Source: Saccharothrix sp. NRRL B-16348 | Lineage (GTDB): Bacteria; Actinomycetota; Actinomycetes; Mycobacteriales; Pseudonocardiaceae | NCBI RefSeq assembly: GCF_001280085.1 | Contig: NZ_LGED01000002.1 | Location: 62,001 to 126,000, forward strand | Length of the DNA: 64,000 bases | Reading direction: 5' to 3' | Shown: positions 1 to 8,131 of the stretch, one piece after another | How the letters are laid out: each line of letters opens with the position of its first letter | How positions within the stretch are numbered: the stretch's first letter is position 1 | The notes under the pieces: model-generated | Database searches by the model: none | What the model was told of the DNA's origin: nothing | Seen by the model: the letters and a program-made list of their open reading frames with translations, nothing else | Position numbers and translations under genes: made by a program

Positions 1-2
1 GC

Positions 3-1280
3 TCATTTGCCGACGCTCGCCGTGTTCTCCTTGTAGTAGTCGGCCATCTCGGTCAGCACCTCGTGCGGCCCGAGCTGCCCGGTGATCAGCTTCTGCACCG
101 ACGAGACCTGCGCGTCGTAGAAGCCGGGCGCGGGCCAGTCCGGGTAGAACGCCAACCGGTCGTCGTCGACGAGCGCCTTGAAGTCGTCGTTGAGCTGCTT
201 GGTCTTCGGGTCCGTCGCGGGGGTGTCGCCCGGCGCGACCGCGATGCCGCCCGCGTCACGCAGCTTGTCCTGGATCGCCGGCGACATGGTGATCTCGATG
301 AAGTCGTAGGCGAGCTGCTTGTTCTTCGAGCCCTTGGGCACGACCCACAGGTTGCCGCTGGAACCGGCGGTCATGCCCGGCCACGGCGCCGTGGCCCACT
401 CGAAGTCCTTGACCTGCGCCTGCACCCGGCCGTACCACCAGCTGCCGCTGATCATGATGGGGTGCTTGCCCTGCATGAACGACAGGCCCATGTCCTCGGC
501 CTTCACGCCGGCGGAGTCCTTCGAGATGTAGCCCTCGCGCAGCCACTTGGCGAACGTCTCCGCGCCGAACACCCACGGGTTGTCGTGGAAGTTCACGTCA
601 CCGGTGTAGCGCTGGAACCGGTCGACCCAGTCGCGGTCGGCCTTCGTCAGCGCCAGCTGGTACAGGATCTGGTGGGCCGGGTACTCGGCCCCGCCGACCG
701 CGAGCGGCGTGATGCCGGCGGCGGCGAACTTCGTCATCGCGGCGGTCAGGTCGTCCAGCGTCTTCGGCGCGGACAGGCCCTGCTGGTCGAACATGGTCTT
801 GTTGTAGTAGACCATCACGTACTCGGCGTAGTTGGGGATGCCGTACCACTTCCCGGACCCCATCACGCCGCGCTCGTCGTACTTGGCCGTGGTGTCGATG
901 CCGGGCCCGAGCTTCTTGTCCCAGCCCCGCTTGGTGACCTCTTCGCTCATGTCGGCCAGCAGGCCCTGCTTGGACAGCAGGCCGGTGGTCGCGTTGCCCT
1001 TGTTGTACTCGAGGAGGTCCGGCGCGTCGTTGGAGTTGAGCACCATCGACGCCGTCTTCTGGATCTGCTCGAAGCCCTTCTCCTCGAACTCCACCTTCAC
1101 GCCGGGGTGCGAGGCCTCGAACTGCTTGATCGCCTCGGCCCACGCCACGCCCATGGCGCTGTCCGGTCCCTCGTAGTGCCACAGCTTGAGGGTGTTGGGG
1201 TCGGAGGCTCCGTCGGAGCCCCCGCAGCCGGCCACGGCCAGCACGGCCGCGACCGCGGCCACCAGGAGACGCTTGGACAT
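3..1280 (-). CDS. Sugar ABC transporter substrate-binding lipoprotein
   Basis: The 425-residue protein is an extracellular solute-binding protein of the family that captures oligosaccharides for ABC import. It begins with a lipoprotein signal: positive MSKR, a hydrophobic stretch and a lipobox VAGC with Cys19. The mature part carries family-typical segments such as YNKTMFDQQGL, IPNYAEYVMVYY and GNLWVVPKGSKN. The start is ATG at 1280, sharing one base with the stop of the upstream GH3 gene (TGATG), so the two are probably translationally coupled. The permease genes would be expected just left of the window. The GH3 partner suggests a xylo- or gluco-oligosaccharide substrate; this is inference. 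The open frame extends upstream beyond ATG 1280, but that part overlaps the GH3 gene and is not coding. Confidence 0.9.
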   Translation of the reverse strand: MSKRLLVAAVAAVLAVAGCGGSDGASDPNTLKLWHYEGPDSAMGVAWAEAIKQFEASHPGVKVEFEEKGFEQIQKTASMVLNSNDAPDLLEYNKGNATTGLLSKQGLLADMSEEVTKRGWDKKLGPGIDTTAKYDERGVMGSGKWYGIPNYAEYVMVYYNKTMFDQQGLSAPKTLDDLTAAMTKFAAAGITPLAVGGAEYPAHQILYQLALTKADRDWVDRFQRYTGDVNFHDNPWVFGAETFAKWLREGYISKDSAGVKAEDMGLSFMQGKHPIMISGSWWYGRVQAQVKDFEWATAPWPGMTAGSSGNLWVVPKGSKNKQLAYDFIEITMSPAIQDKLRDAGGIAVAPGDTPATDPKTKQLNDDFKALVDDDRLAFYPDWPAPGFYDAQVSSVQKLITGQLGPHEVLTEMADYYKENTASVGK

Positions 1281-4195
1281 CAGGATGTTCCCTCCACGGT
1301 GAGGTTGTCGATCCGGGCCTTCCCCGTGAAGACCAGGTACACGTCCTGCCGACCGGTCGCGCCGCGCAACGGCGACGTGACCGCGGTCCAGGAGTACTTG
1401 TCCGTCGTGGTCGGCACGGCGAGCGTGCCCACCAGCCGGCCGGTGGGACCGCCGAGGCGCACCTCGACCGTCGTCGGCGCGTCCGGGTTCGCGACCCGGG
1501 CCGTCAGCGACCGGGCCGACCGGCCCAGGTCGACGTCCTCGAACGCGACCCACTGGCCGGGCGCGGTCGAGGCGACGGCGGTGCCGCGTTCCTTGGTGGT
1601 GTCCACCAGCGTCACGCCGGAGTAGTCGTCGAAGTTCTGCGCCTGCGTGGTCTTGCGCAGGTCGCGCGGCGGGATCGTCTCGCCACGCACGCTGATCGTG
1701 CGGGTCAGCGGGCCGACGGTCAGGTCGTGCGGCGCGGTCTCCACCACCGGCTTCCCGCGGGTGACGTCCCAGAACGCCAGGTCGGCCGCGCGGACGGTCA
1801 GCTCGACCGTCTTCGTCTCACCGGGCCGCAGCTCCACCCGGTCGAACGCGCGCAACTGCTTGACCGGCTGCTGGACCCGCGACTTCTTCTGGTGCGAGTA
1901 CAGCTGCACCACCTCGGCGCCCGCGCGGTCGCCCCTGTTCGTCACGTCGACGCGGACCTTCACCTGGCCGGCGGCGTCCACCGCGGTCCGGTCCACCCTC
2001 AGCTTCGAGTAGCCGAACGACGTGTAGCTCAGCCCGTACCCGAACGGGTAGAGCGGCTTGCCGCGGAAGTACTGGTAGGTGTGCCCGGACTTGGAGATGT
2101 CGTAGGTGAGCTTGTCCGGCAGGTCCGCGTCCGAGCGGTACCACGTCTGGGTCAGCTTGGCGCTCGGGTTGTGGTCGCCGAACAGCACGTCGGCGAGCGC
2201 GCGGCCGGTCTCCTGGCCCGCGTGCGTGGTCCACAGCACCGCGGGCAGGTCGGCGGTGTCCCAGTCGCCCGCGTACGGGTAGCTGCTCTCCAGCACGACG
2301 ATCGTGCGCGGGTTCGCCTTGCGCACCGCGTCGATCACGGCGCGCTGGCCGGCGGGCAGCACGGTCGTCTTGCGGTCGTCGTCCTCGCGGCCGTTGATGA
2401 ACGGCATGCTGCCGACCACCACGACGGCGGCGTCCGCGTCCTTCGCCGCCTCCACCGCGCTGTCCACGCCGCTGCGCACGACCTCGCGCCCGAACTTCGT
2501 GGCGTTCCCGACCTCGGCGGCGCCCACGGTGAGCCTGCCGTCCGCGCCGACGACCACGTACTTGTTCGCGCCGAACCACGACTGCGTGACGTCGTTGCCC
2601 GCGTACTCCAGCACGTGCGCACCGTCCGGCTGGGTCACGAGCTTGAACTGCTGCTGGACGAACCAGCCGTTCGGCTGCACCGCGTTGTTGACCAGGGCGC
2701 GGCCGTCGCCCAGGGACACGGTCTTGCCGTTGGCGGCGGCCCGCAGCGTGACGGTGCCCTCGCCCCAGTCGAACACGTCGAGCCCGCTCGCGTCGCTCGG
2801 TGTCGCCTCGGTGGCGGTGAGAGCGGCACCCGAGTCCGCGGTGGACGCGGTGACGTACCTGCCGGTGGCCAGGTCCTTCAACCTGATCCGGTCGACGCCC
2901 TCGCTCGACGTGACCGCGGCGCGTTCGGCGAGACCCTTCACCGGCGTGATCCGGTAGGGCATCGTGCCGGAGTACCAGTCCTCGTACAGCGTGTCGGCGA
3001 GTTGGCCGACGACCGCGACCTTCTTGGTGTCCGAGGTGGACAGCGGCAGGGTGTTCTTGTCGTTGCGCAGCAGCACGACCTGTTCGGCGGCGACCTCGCG
3101 GGCGAGCTGCCGGTGCTCCGGCGCGTCGATCACGTCCGGCGTGATGCTCGCGTACGGGTTGCGCCCGGCCGGGTCGAACTCGCCGAGCCGGAACCGGATC
3201 GACAGCACGTGCCGCGCCGCGTCCTCGACGTCGGCCATCGTGATCAGGCCGCGGGCGATCGCCGTCTTGACCGACGACGTGGTCGGCGCGGAGTTCTGGT
3301 TGTCCTCGGTGAAGTTGTCCAGGCCGGCCCGGATGGCCGCCGCGTTGCCCTCCACCTCGTCCGGGTAGTACCGCTGCGGCCCGGCGACGTTCGACGCGCC
3401 CGCCGCGTCGCCGACGATCATCAGGTCCTCGTCGGTCCAGGAGCGCACGGTCTCGTCCAGCTCGTGGCCGACGTGCGTGGGGCGGCCGTTGACCAGGTTG
3501 TACGAGGCCATCACGCCGGTGGCGGCGTCCGCCGAGATCGCCGGCTTGAACGCGGCCTCGTCGTAGTCCTTCAGGATGCGCGGCGGCACGATCGAGTCGA
3601 CGGTCACGCGGTCGTCCTCGACGTTGTAGGCCACGTAGTGCTTCAGCGTCGGCGCGGCCTGGAGGTAGTCGGGGTGGTCGCCCTGGACGCCGTGCCCGAA
3701 CGCGGTGGAGATGGCGCCGGTCAGGTACGGGTCCTCCGAGTAGCCCTCCTCGTTGCGGCCCCAGCGCGGGTCGCGCAGCAGGTTCACCACCGGCGCCCAC
3801 AGGTTGAGGCCGTTGAACGCGGGGTTCTGCGCGTGGAAGCCGCGGGCCTCGCGCCCGGTGACCGCGCCGACCTGCTTGACGAGGTCGGGGTTCCAGGTGT
3901 TCGCCAGGCCGAGCGCCTGCGGGAAGACGGTGGACCCGCCCAGCCACGCCACGCCGTGCAGCGCTTCCGTGCCGGTCTTGAACGCGCCGATCCCGAGCCT
4001 CGGGATCGCTGGCTGGTACTGGTGCAGCAGCGAGACCTTCTCGTCGACGGTCAACCGGCCGAGCAGGTCGTCGATGCGGGTCGCGCGCGGCAGGTCGGGG
4101 TCGCGGAACGGGAGCTCTTGGGCGTGCGCGGGCAGCGGCGCCGACACCAGCACCGCGGCCAGTGCGAGCAACAGCGAGCGGCGGGCTCTCAACAC
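1280..4195 (-). CDS. Secreted GH3 beta-glucosidase/xylosidase with C-terminal CBM6
   Basis: This is a 971-residue glycoside hydrolase family 3 enzyme that removes glucose or xylose from oligosaccharide ends outside the cell. Residues 1-26 look like a Sec signal ending AHA. The GH3 N-domain (about 40-350) has the KH and NLLRDPRWGRNEEGYSEDP motifs, with the likely nucleophile Asp263 in VGDAAGAS. A GH3 C-domain, a fibronectin-III-like domain (PFGYGLSYTSF region) and a beta-sandwich resembling CBM6 (last 130 residues) follow. The start is GTG at 4195 with AAGGGG about 8 nt upstream. It is the first gene of an operon with the binding protein. A perfect TCGAAGCGCTTCGA palindrome 46 bp upstream suggests LacI-type control. 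The exact substrate cannot be told from sequence. Confidence 0.92.
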   Translation of the reverse strand: MLRARRSLLLALAAVLVSAPLPAHAQELPFRDPDLPRATRIDDLLGRLTVDEKVSLLHQYQPAIPRLGIGAFKTGTEALHGVAWLGGSTVFPQALGLANTWNPDLVKQVGAVTGREARGFHAQNPAFNGLNLWAPVVNLLRDPRWGRNEEGYSEDPYLTGAISTAFGHGVQGDHPDYLQAAPTLKHYVAYNVEDDRVTVDSIVPPRILKDYDEAAFKPAISADAATGVMASYNLVNGRPTHVGHELDETVRSWTDEDLMIVGDAAGASNVAGPQRYYPDEVEGNAAAIRAGLDNFTEDNQNSAPTTSSVKTAIARGLITMADVEDAARHVLSIRFRLGEFDPAGRNPYASITPDVIDAPEHRQLAREVAAEQVVLLRNDKNTLPLSTSDTKKVAVVGQLADTLYEDWYSGTMPYRITPVKGLAERAAVTSSEGVDRIRLKDLATGRYVTASTADSGAALTATEATPSDASGLDVFDWGEGTVTLRAAANGKTVSLGDGRALVNNAVQPNGWFVQQQFKLVTQPDGAHVLEYAGNDVTQSWFGANKYVVVGADGRLTVGAAEVGNATKFGREVVRSGVDSAVEAAKDADAAVVVVGSMPFINGREDDDRKTTVLPAGQRAVIDAVRKANPRTIVVLESSYPYAGDWDTADLPAVLWTTHAGQETGRALADVLFGDHNPSAKLTQTWYRSDADLPDKLTYDISKSGHTYQYFRGKPLYPFGYGLSYTSFGYSKLRVDRTAVDAAGQVKVRVDVTNRGDRAGAEVVQLYSHQKKSRVQQPVKQLRAFDRVELRPGETKTVELTVRAADLAFWDVTRGKPVVETAPHDLTVGPLTRTISVRGETIPPRDLRKTTQAQNFDDYSGVTLVDTTKERGTAVASTAPGQWVAFEDVDLGRSARSLTARVANPDAPTTVEVRLGGPTGRLVGTLAVPTTTDKYSWTAVTSPLRGATGRQDVYLVFTGKARIDNLTVEGTS

Positions 4196-4240
4196 TGATC
4201 GACCCCTTCGTCTTCGGGGAAGCGTGGAGCTCCCACATCA

Positions 4241-4254
4241 TCGAAGCGCTTCGA
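4241..4254. promoter_or_regulatory. LacI-type palindrome TCGAAGCGCTTCGA
   Basis: This is a perfect 14-bp palindrome 46 bp upstream of the GH3 start codon. The AGCGCT core is typical of LacI-family operators controlling sugar genes in actinomycetes. The arms TCGAA-N4-TTCGA recur at 45786-45799 in front of a xylanase gene, which suggests one regulator for both loci. Confidence 0.65.
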
Positions 4255-4466
4255 CTGGCAACCGTAGAGGGCCGGCCGTGACGGACGCAACAGGTTGCCG
4301 CGGGCCGTTCGGACCGACGTTCCACCAGGTGGACCGGCGTCGGCGCCGTCCGCCGTACAACTTTCGACCCATCGACGCACGACCAAAGTGACAGTGGCAT
4401 TGAATCCGCGCCCGGACGTGCCTTTGATTGCACAGGCCGGCTCCCGAACCTGGAAGGCACTCCCAC

Positions 4467-5093
4467 ATGAGCCAACTGCTGCACGTAAACGCCTCGCCGC
4501 GGGGCGCGGCGAGCCAGTCGCTCGCCGTCGCCGGGGCGTTCCTGTCCGCGTACAAGGACCGCAAGCCGGAGACCAAGGTCGACGTCCTGTCGGTGTTCGA
4601 GGACAGCCTGCCCGATTTCGGCACCACGGCCGCCGCGGCGAAGATGGCCGCGTTCGCCGGGCAGGAGCAAACCCCCGAGCAGGTCGACGTCTGGAGCCAG
4701 GCGCGCGCGGTGTTCGACCGGTTCGCCGCGGCGGACGAGTACGTGTTCAACATCCCGATGTGGAACGCGGGCGTGCCGTACGCCCTCAAGCACTGGATCG
4801 ACGTCGTGACGCAGCCCGGCTGGGTGTTCGGGTTCGACCCCACCGCCGGGTACAGCGGCCTGATGACCGGCCGCAAGGCGTTCGTCGTCTACTCCAGCGG
4901 CGTCTACACCAACGGCGTGCCGCAGGAGTTCGGCGTGGACTTCCGCGGCACGTTCTTCAAGGACTGGCTCCGGTTCGTCGGCATCACCGACGTGACCGAG
5001 CTCCACTACGACGGCAATGGGATGCTCGCCGACCCGGAGACCGCCCTCAAGGCCGCCATGGCGGAGGCCGAGGAGCACGCCGCGAAGTTCTGA
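4467..5093 (+). CDS. azoR: FMN-dependent NADH-azoreductase (AzoR type)
   Basis: The 208-residue flavodoxin-fold protein reduces azo compounds or quinones with NADH using FMN. The FMN-phosphate loop NASPRGAASQS lies near residues 7-17. The family signature equivalent to PMYNFxxPxxLKxWID is seen as PMWNAGVPYALKHWID around residue 100. A conserved GRKAFVVYSSGVY strand follows. Length matches the family. The start is ATG at 4467 with GGAAGG 9 nt upstream. It is transcribed divergently from the GH3 operon and is followed by a strong terminator, so it is probably monocistronic. It is a cytoplasmic detoxification enzyme, with no obvious link to the neighbouring biosynthetic locus. Confidence 0.9.
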   Translation: MSQLLHVNASPRGAASQSLAVAGAFLSAYKDRKPETKVDVLSVFEDSLPDFGTTAAAAKMAAFAGQEQTPEQVDVWSQARAVFDRFAAADEYVFNIPMWNAGVPYALKHWIDVVTQPGWVFGFDPTAGYSGLMTGRKAFVVYSSGVYTNGVPQEFGVDFRGTFFKDWLRFVGITDVTELHYDGNGMLADPETALKAAMAEAEEHAAKF

Positions 5094-5106
5094 TCCACCG
5101 CCACGA

Positions 5107-5138
5107 AAAGGGCCGACACCTGCGGGTGTCGGCCCTTT
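5107..5138 (+). terminator. Intrinsic terminator after azoR
   Basis: A perfect 14-bp stem (AAAGGGCCGACACC with its complement) has a TGCG loop and ends in a short T run. It lies 13 nt after the azoreductase stop. It also isolates the following AvrD operon from upstream transcription. Confidence 0.9.
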
Positions 5139-5159
5139 CCCGTTTTCGGCGCCGGACCG

Positions 5160-5195
5160 ACTACCACTTTAGGAGAATCGACGGAGCAATAGGAG
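5160..5195 (+). promoter_or_regulatory. Upstream element of the avrD operon with ACTACCACTTTAGG motif
   Basis: ACTACCACTTTAGG (5160-5173) closely matches AATACCACTTTCGG at 16293, ACTACTACTTTGG at 14573 and ACTACATCTTTGG at 14553, all in front of other genes of the same locus. The hexamer TAGGAG also repeats exactly 20 bp apart at 5170 and 5190. This is a candidate binding site for a pathway regulator; the activator is unknown. Confidence 0.45.
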
Positions 5196-5264
5196 GTACG
5201 CACCCCACCGGAAACGCCTGCCGCGCTCTAACGTCGTCCCCGGAATGAGCGAAAGGGGACCGAC

Positions 5265-6263
5265 ATGACTTCGAACAACAGCGGGGCGCTGCTGCTCAGG
5301 TCCGTGGACGACCACCTGGGCCCCGGCGCCACCCGGTTCTTCGGCTCGGGTTACCGCCGGGTGGACTACGCGGTCAGCGACACCCGGCTGCACGGCGCCG
5401 CCGACGGGCTGGCCTCCACGGTCGAGATCCGCTACCCCTCGGACTGGTCGCGCAAGACCGAGGACACCGAGCTGCGCCCGCACCTGTCCACCATCGACGT
5501 GCTGATCCTCGCGGTGCGGGCGGCCGAGCTCCTGACCGCCCAGCGCAACGGCCTCGACCTCGCGGCACGCGGCCGGACGTGGCTGTGCCGAGTGGACATC
5601 AAGGCGCCCGCCAAGCCCGTCGAGGGCAACCTCTTCTCGCTGCCGGTCGCCGCCGCCCACGTCTCCACCGAGGCGGCGGACGGAGGTCGCCTCCGGTCCA
5701 CAGTGGCCGTCAAGGTCGCCGCCATGCGGGTCCGCGTCCTGCTGGAGCACGACGCGGGCGGCCCGGCGGGGTCCTCGTCCGACCTGGACACCCGCTTCGG
5801 CGCGGACTACCCCGGCCTCTACGGCGGCGGCTTCCGCTCGTGGCGGCAGACCGTCGAGGACGTGGTCGTCGACGTGACCGCCGCGAGCGCCACCGCCAAC
5901 GTGCTGGTGGAGCCTCCCGACGACCCGTTCGCCGACGCCGGTGTCGACTCCGCGGCAGGCCCCGTCGTGTCGATGGTCGACTCCTTCGTGGTGGCCCTCC
6001 AACTGGGGCAGGTGCTGCTGTACACCACCGACGACATGGACCGCGCGTCCAGCAACACGTTGTGGATGCGGCACACCACGATCACCGCCTGCCCGCCCAC
6101 CGCCCGACGCGCGGGCGACTGGTTCCCCGCGGTCGCCGAACTGGTCGACCCGGCCCTGCTCGAGACACCGAACGGCGTCTGGCGCACGGCCACCATCGTC
6201 GGCGACAGCCTCGGCGTGGTCACCCGGTGCGCCGTCGCGCACCGGCTCCCCGATCCGAGCTGA
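5265..6263 (+). CDS. AvrD-family protein (syringolide synthase-like)
   Basis: This 332-residue protein resembles AvrD of Pseudomonas syringae, which makes acylated sugar lactones (syringolides) from a beta-ketoacyl chain and a pentulose. Recognisable family segments are an N-terminal VDDHLGPGATRFFGSGYRRV, a central RPHLSTIDVLILAVRAAE, and a C-terminal pair VDSFVVALQLGQVLLY and SNTLWMRHT. The start is ATG at 5265 with AAAGGGG upstream. It heads an operon with a P-loop protein, an acyl carrier protein and a phosphatase, closed by a hairpin at 8011. The ACP would supply the acyl chain and the HAD enzyme could remove a phosphate, as in A-factor-type butenolide pathways. Substrate and product are inferred. 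An AfsA-like hotdog relative is the main alternative. Confidence 0.75.
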   Translation: MTSNNSGALLLRSVDDHLGPGATRFFGSGYRRVDYAVSDTRLHGAADGLASTVEIRYPSDWSRKTEDTELRPHLSTIDVLILAVRAAELLTAQRNGLDLAARGRTWLCRVDIKAPAKPVEGNLFSLPVAAAHVSTEAADGGRLRSTVAVKVAAMRVRVLLEHDAGGPAGSSSDLDTRFGADYPGLYGGGFRSWRQTVEDVVVDVTAASATANVLVEPPDDPFADAGVDSAAGPVVSMVDSFVVALQLGQVLLYTTDDMDRASSNTLWMRHTTITACPPTARRAGDWFPAVAELVDPALLETPNGVWRTATIVGDSLGVVTRCAVAHRLPDPS

Positions 6264-6352
6264 CCCCGCTCCACCGAACCCGGCCACCTGACCCGGCCAC
6301 TCAACCCGGGCCACTCGACCTCGGCCCACCGAGAAACGAAGGCGGACAACAC

Positions 6353-7063
6353 ATGCGGTTGGGAATCTCCGGAACCTACTCTTCCGGCAAGACCATCACC
6401 GGGATGGCGCTCTCGCACTACACCGGCATCCCGCGGACCCAGGCCAAGACCATGCGCGAGATCCTGCCCGAGGCGGCGCCCGGCAAGGCGCTGGAGGAGT
6501 GCACCGCCGCGGAGCTGCTCCAGATGATCGTCGTGCGGCACGTCGACCGCGCGGTGCACGAGAGCAGGCTGTGGGACGGTTTCATCTCCGACGGCTCGTC
6601 GCTCCAGGAGTGGATCTACGGCGCGGTGCGGGTGACCGTCGGCATCAACCCCAACGACTCGGTGCACCTGTCCGACCTGGAGTCGGTCGAGAAGACGCCG
6701 GAACTGGCGTTCTTCGAGGAAGTCATGGGCCAGATCGGCAACGCGTTCAAGCGGCACGTCAAGGCCACCTTCGACGCGTTCGTGCACCTGCCCAACGAGC
6801 TGCCCCTGGCCGCCGACGGGCACCGCCCGGTCAACGAGCGGTTCCGCTCGATGTCCGACGAGCACCTCCGGTTGACGCTCACCGAGCTGGACATCCCCTT
6901 CCACGTCGTGGGCGGCACGCTGCCCGAGCGGTTGCGCCGCATCGCCGGGATCTTCGACCTGCCGGTGGCCCGCGACGTCGACAGCGCGATCGCCCTGGCC
7001 GAAGCCGAGTACGCGGCGATGGACGTGCGCGTCGAGACCGAACGCGCCGCTGCCGTCGTCTGA
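6353..7063 (+). CDS. P-loop NTPase / nucleotide-kinase-like protein
   Basis: The 236-residue cytoplasmic protein starts with a Walker A motif GTYSSGKT (residues 7-14), as in NadR-type kinases and AAA_28 ATP-binding proteins. A lid-like basic segment and a DGFISDGSSLQEW stretch resembling the kinase acceptor region follow. No membrane segment is present. It follows the avrD gene by 89 bp and precedes the ACP by 33 bp in the same operon. Its role could be phosphorylation of a sugar or acyl-sugar intermediate that the downstream HAD phosphatase later removes, but nothing in the sequence fixes the substrate. The start is ATG at 6353; the upstream frame is open but repetitive and unlikely to be coding. 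Confidence 0.7.
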   Translation: MRLGISGTYSSGKTITGMALSHYTGIPRTQAKTMREILPEAAPGKALEECTAAELLQMIVVRHVDRAVHESRLWDGFISDGSSLQEWIYGAVRVTVGINPNDSVHLSDLESVEKTPELAFFEEVMGQIGNAFKRHVKATFDAFVHLPNELPLAADGHRPVNERFRSMSDEHLRLTLTELDIPFHVVGGTLPERLRRIAGIFDLPVARDVDSAIALAEAEYAAMDVRVETERAAAVV

Positions 7064-7096
7064 CCGACCACACCCGTCGAGAGAAGGAGACAAACC

Positions 7097-7336
7097 GTGG
7101 AATCCGTGGTGGACGTGATCCGCACCGCGCTCGTGGAGAAGTACGGGGTGTTCGGCGACGACATGGGCGCCGACATCACGTTCGACGACCTGGAGGTCGA
7201 CTCGCTGGTGCTGGTCGAGCTGTCCGTGGTGCTGGAGCGCCGCTTCGGCGTGAAGCTGCCCGACGGCGAGCTGACGCCCGAGCTGAGCCTGGGTGAGGCC
7301 GCCTCGCTGGTCGAGGCCAAGCGGGTCGCGGTGTGA
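7097..7336 (+). CDS. Acyl carrier protein
   Basis: The 79-residue acidic protein has the carrier-protein helix II motif VDSLVLVEL, with Ser36 as the likely phosphopantetheine site. Length and charge are typical of a free ACP. The start is GTG at 7097 behind a strong GAGAAGGAGA ribosome site. Its stop overlaps the next start (GTGTGA), coupling it to the HAD phosphatase. In this operon it probably holds the acyl chain that the AvrD-like enzyme condenses. The KAS III gene 9 kb downstream could load or extend it. Confidence 0.92.
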   Translation: MESVVDVIRTALVEKYGVFGDDMGADITFDDLEVDSLVLVELSVVLERRFGVKLPDGELTPELSLGEAASLVEAKRVAV

Positions 7337-7998
7337 GCAGGCCGGCCGCGGCGTTCTTCGACGTCGACGACACCCTCATCGCCGTCAAGAGCGTCTTCCG
7401 GTTCCTGGCCTTCCACCTGCGGCTGCGCGGGCGCCCGGACACCGAGTACGCGGCCGTGCGCGAGCGGGTGCGGCGTGCCGGCGAGACCGGGACCCGCACC
7501 GCCGCGCTGGCCGAGTACTTCCGGACGTTCGCGGGCCTCGGCGAAGCCGAGCTGGCCGGGCACGGGCGGGCGTGGTTCGACGCCGAGCTGGGCGGCGGTC
7601 GGCTGTTCCACCAGCCGGTGCTCGACCGGCTGGTGGCGCACGCGGCGGCGGGTGAGGCGGTCGTGCTGGTGTCCGGGTCCTTCCCACCGTGCCTGGACCC
7701 GATCGCCGAGCACGTGGGCGCCGACGTGGTGCTGTGCTCACGGCCGGAAGTGCGCGACGGCCGCTACACCGGGTCCGTCGCCACGCCGATGATCGGTGCG
7801 GCGAAAGCGGCGGCGGTGCGCGACTGCGCCGAAGCCCTCGGCCTGGACCTGGCGGCGTGCGCGGCCTACGGAGACCACGTCAGCGACCTGCCGCTGCTGG
7901 ACGTCGTGGGACGCCCGGTGGTCGTCGGCGCCGACCCGGTGCTCGCCGCGCACGCCGCGGACCGGGGCTGGCCCGCCCTGGCCGGTGTCACGGGCTGA
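7333..7998 (+). CDS. HAD-IB family phosphatase
   Basis: The 221-residue protein carries the four HAD motifs: DVDDT (Asp10 nucleophile, Asp12 acid/base), VSGS in motif II, a conserved Lys near GAAKAAAV, and YGDHVSDLPLL as motif IV. This is the SerB-like HAD-IB layout. Members hydrolyse phosphoserine or related small phosphoesters. The start is GTG at 7333, overlapping the ACP stop by 4 nt. As last gene of the avrD operon it is well placed to dephosphorylate the product of an AvrD/AfsA-type condensation; that assignment is inference. A hairpin terminator begins 13 nt after the stop. Confidence 0.88.
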   Translation: MSRPAAAFFDVDDTLIAVKSVFRFLAFHLRLRGRPDTEYAAVRERVRRAGETGTRTAALAEYFRTFAGLGEAELAGHGRAWFDAELGGGRLFHQPVLDRLVAHAAAGEAVVLVSGSFPPCLDPIAEHVGADVVLCSRPEVRDGRYTGSVATPMIGAAKAAAVRDCAEALGLDLAACAAYGDHVSDLPLLDVVGRPVVVGADPVLAAHAADRGWPALAGVTG

Positions 7999-8010
7999 GA
8001 CCGCCCGGGT

Positions 8011-8040
8011 GGGGTTCACCGCAGCGTCGCGGTGGACCCC
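8011..8040 (+). terminator. Hairpin terminator of the avrD operon
   Basis: GGGGTTCACCGC pairs with GCGGTGGACCCC across a 6-nt loop (12 bp, one G-U). It begins 13 nt after the HAD stop codon. Together with 5107-5138 it defines avrD-kinase-ACP-HAD as a separate transcription unit. Confidence 0.75.
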
Positions 8041-8131
8041 GCCGGAATGTCGGCAGCGCGCGGTATCATCCACATCACGCACAGTGCCGTGCCCTCGACG
8101 TGCGACATGCGGGATTTTGGGGGAATTCGAG

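Noticed and set aside
1727..4198. Long open frames antisense to the GH3 gene and similar ones opposite 16400-21900, 24330-26420 and 32560-34700
   Set aside because: They mirror real genes, are extremely Arg/Gly/Val/His-rich, and show no domain or ribosome site. They arise from the high-GC third codon position of the true genes.
5579..6352. Upstream extension of the P-loop protein frame through the avrD gene
   Set aside because: The frame is open only because it is a shadow of avrD. Family-typical MRLGISGTYSSGKT starts at 6353.
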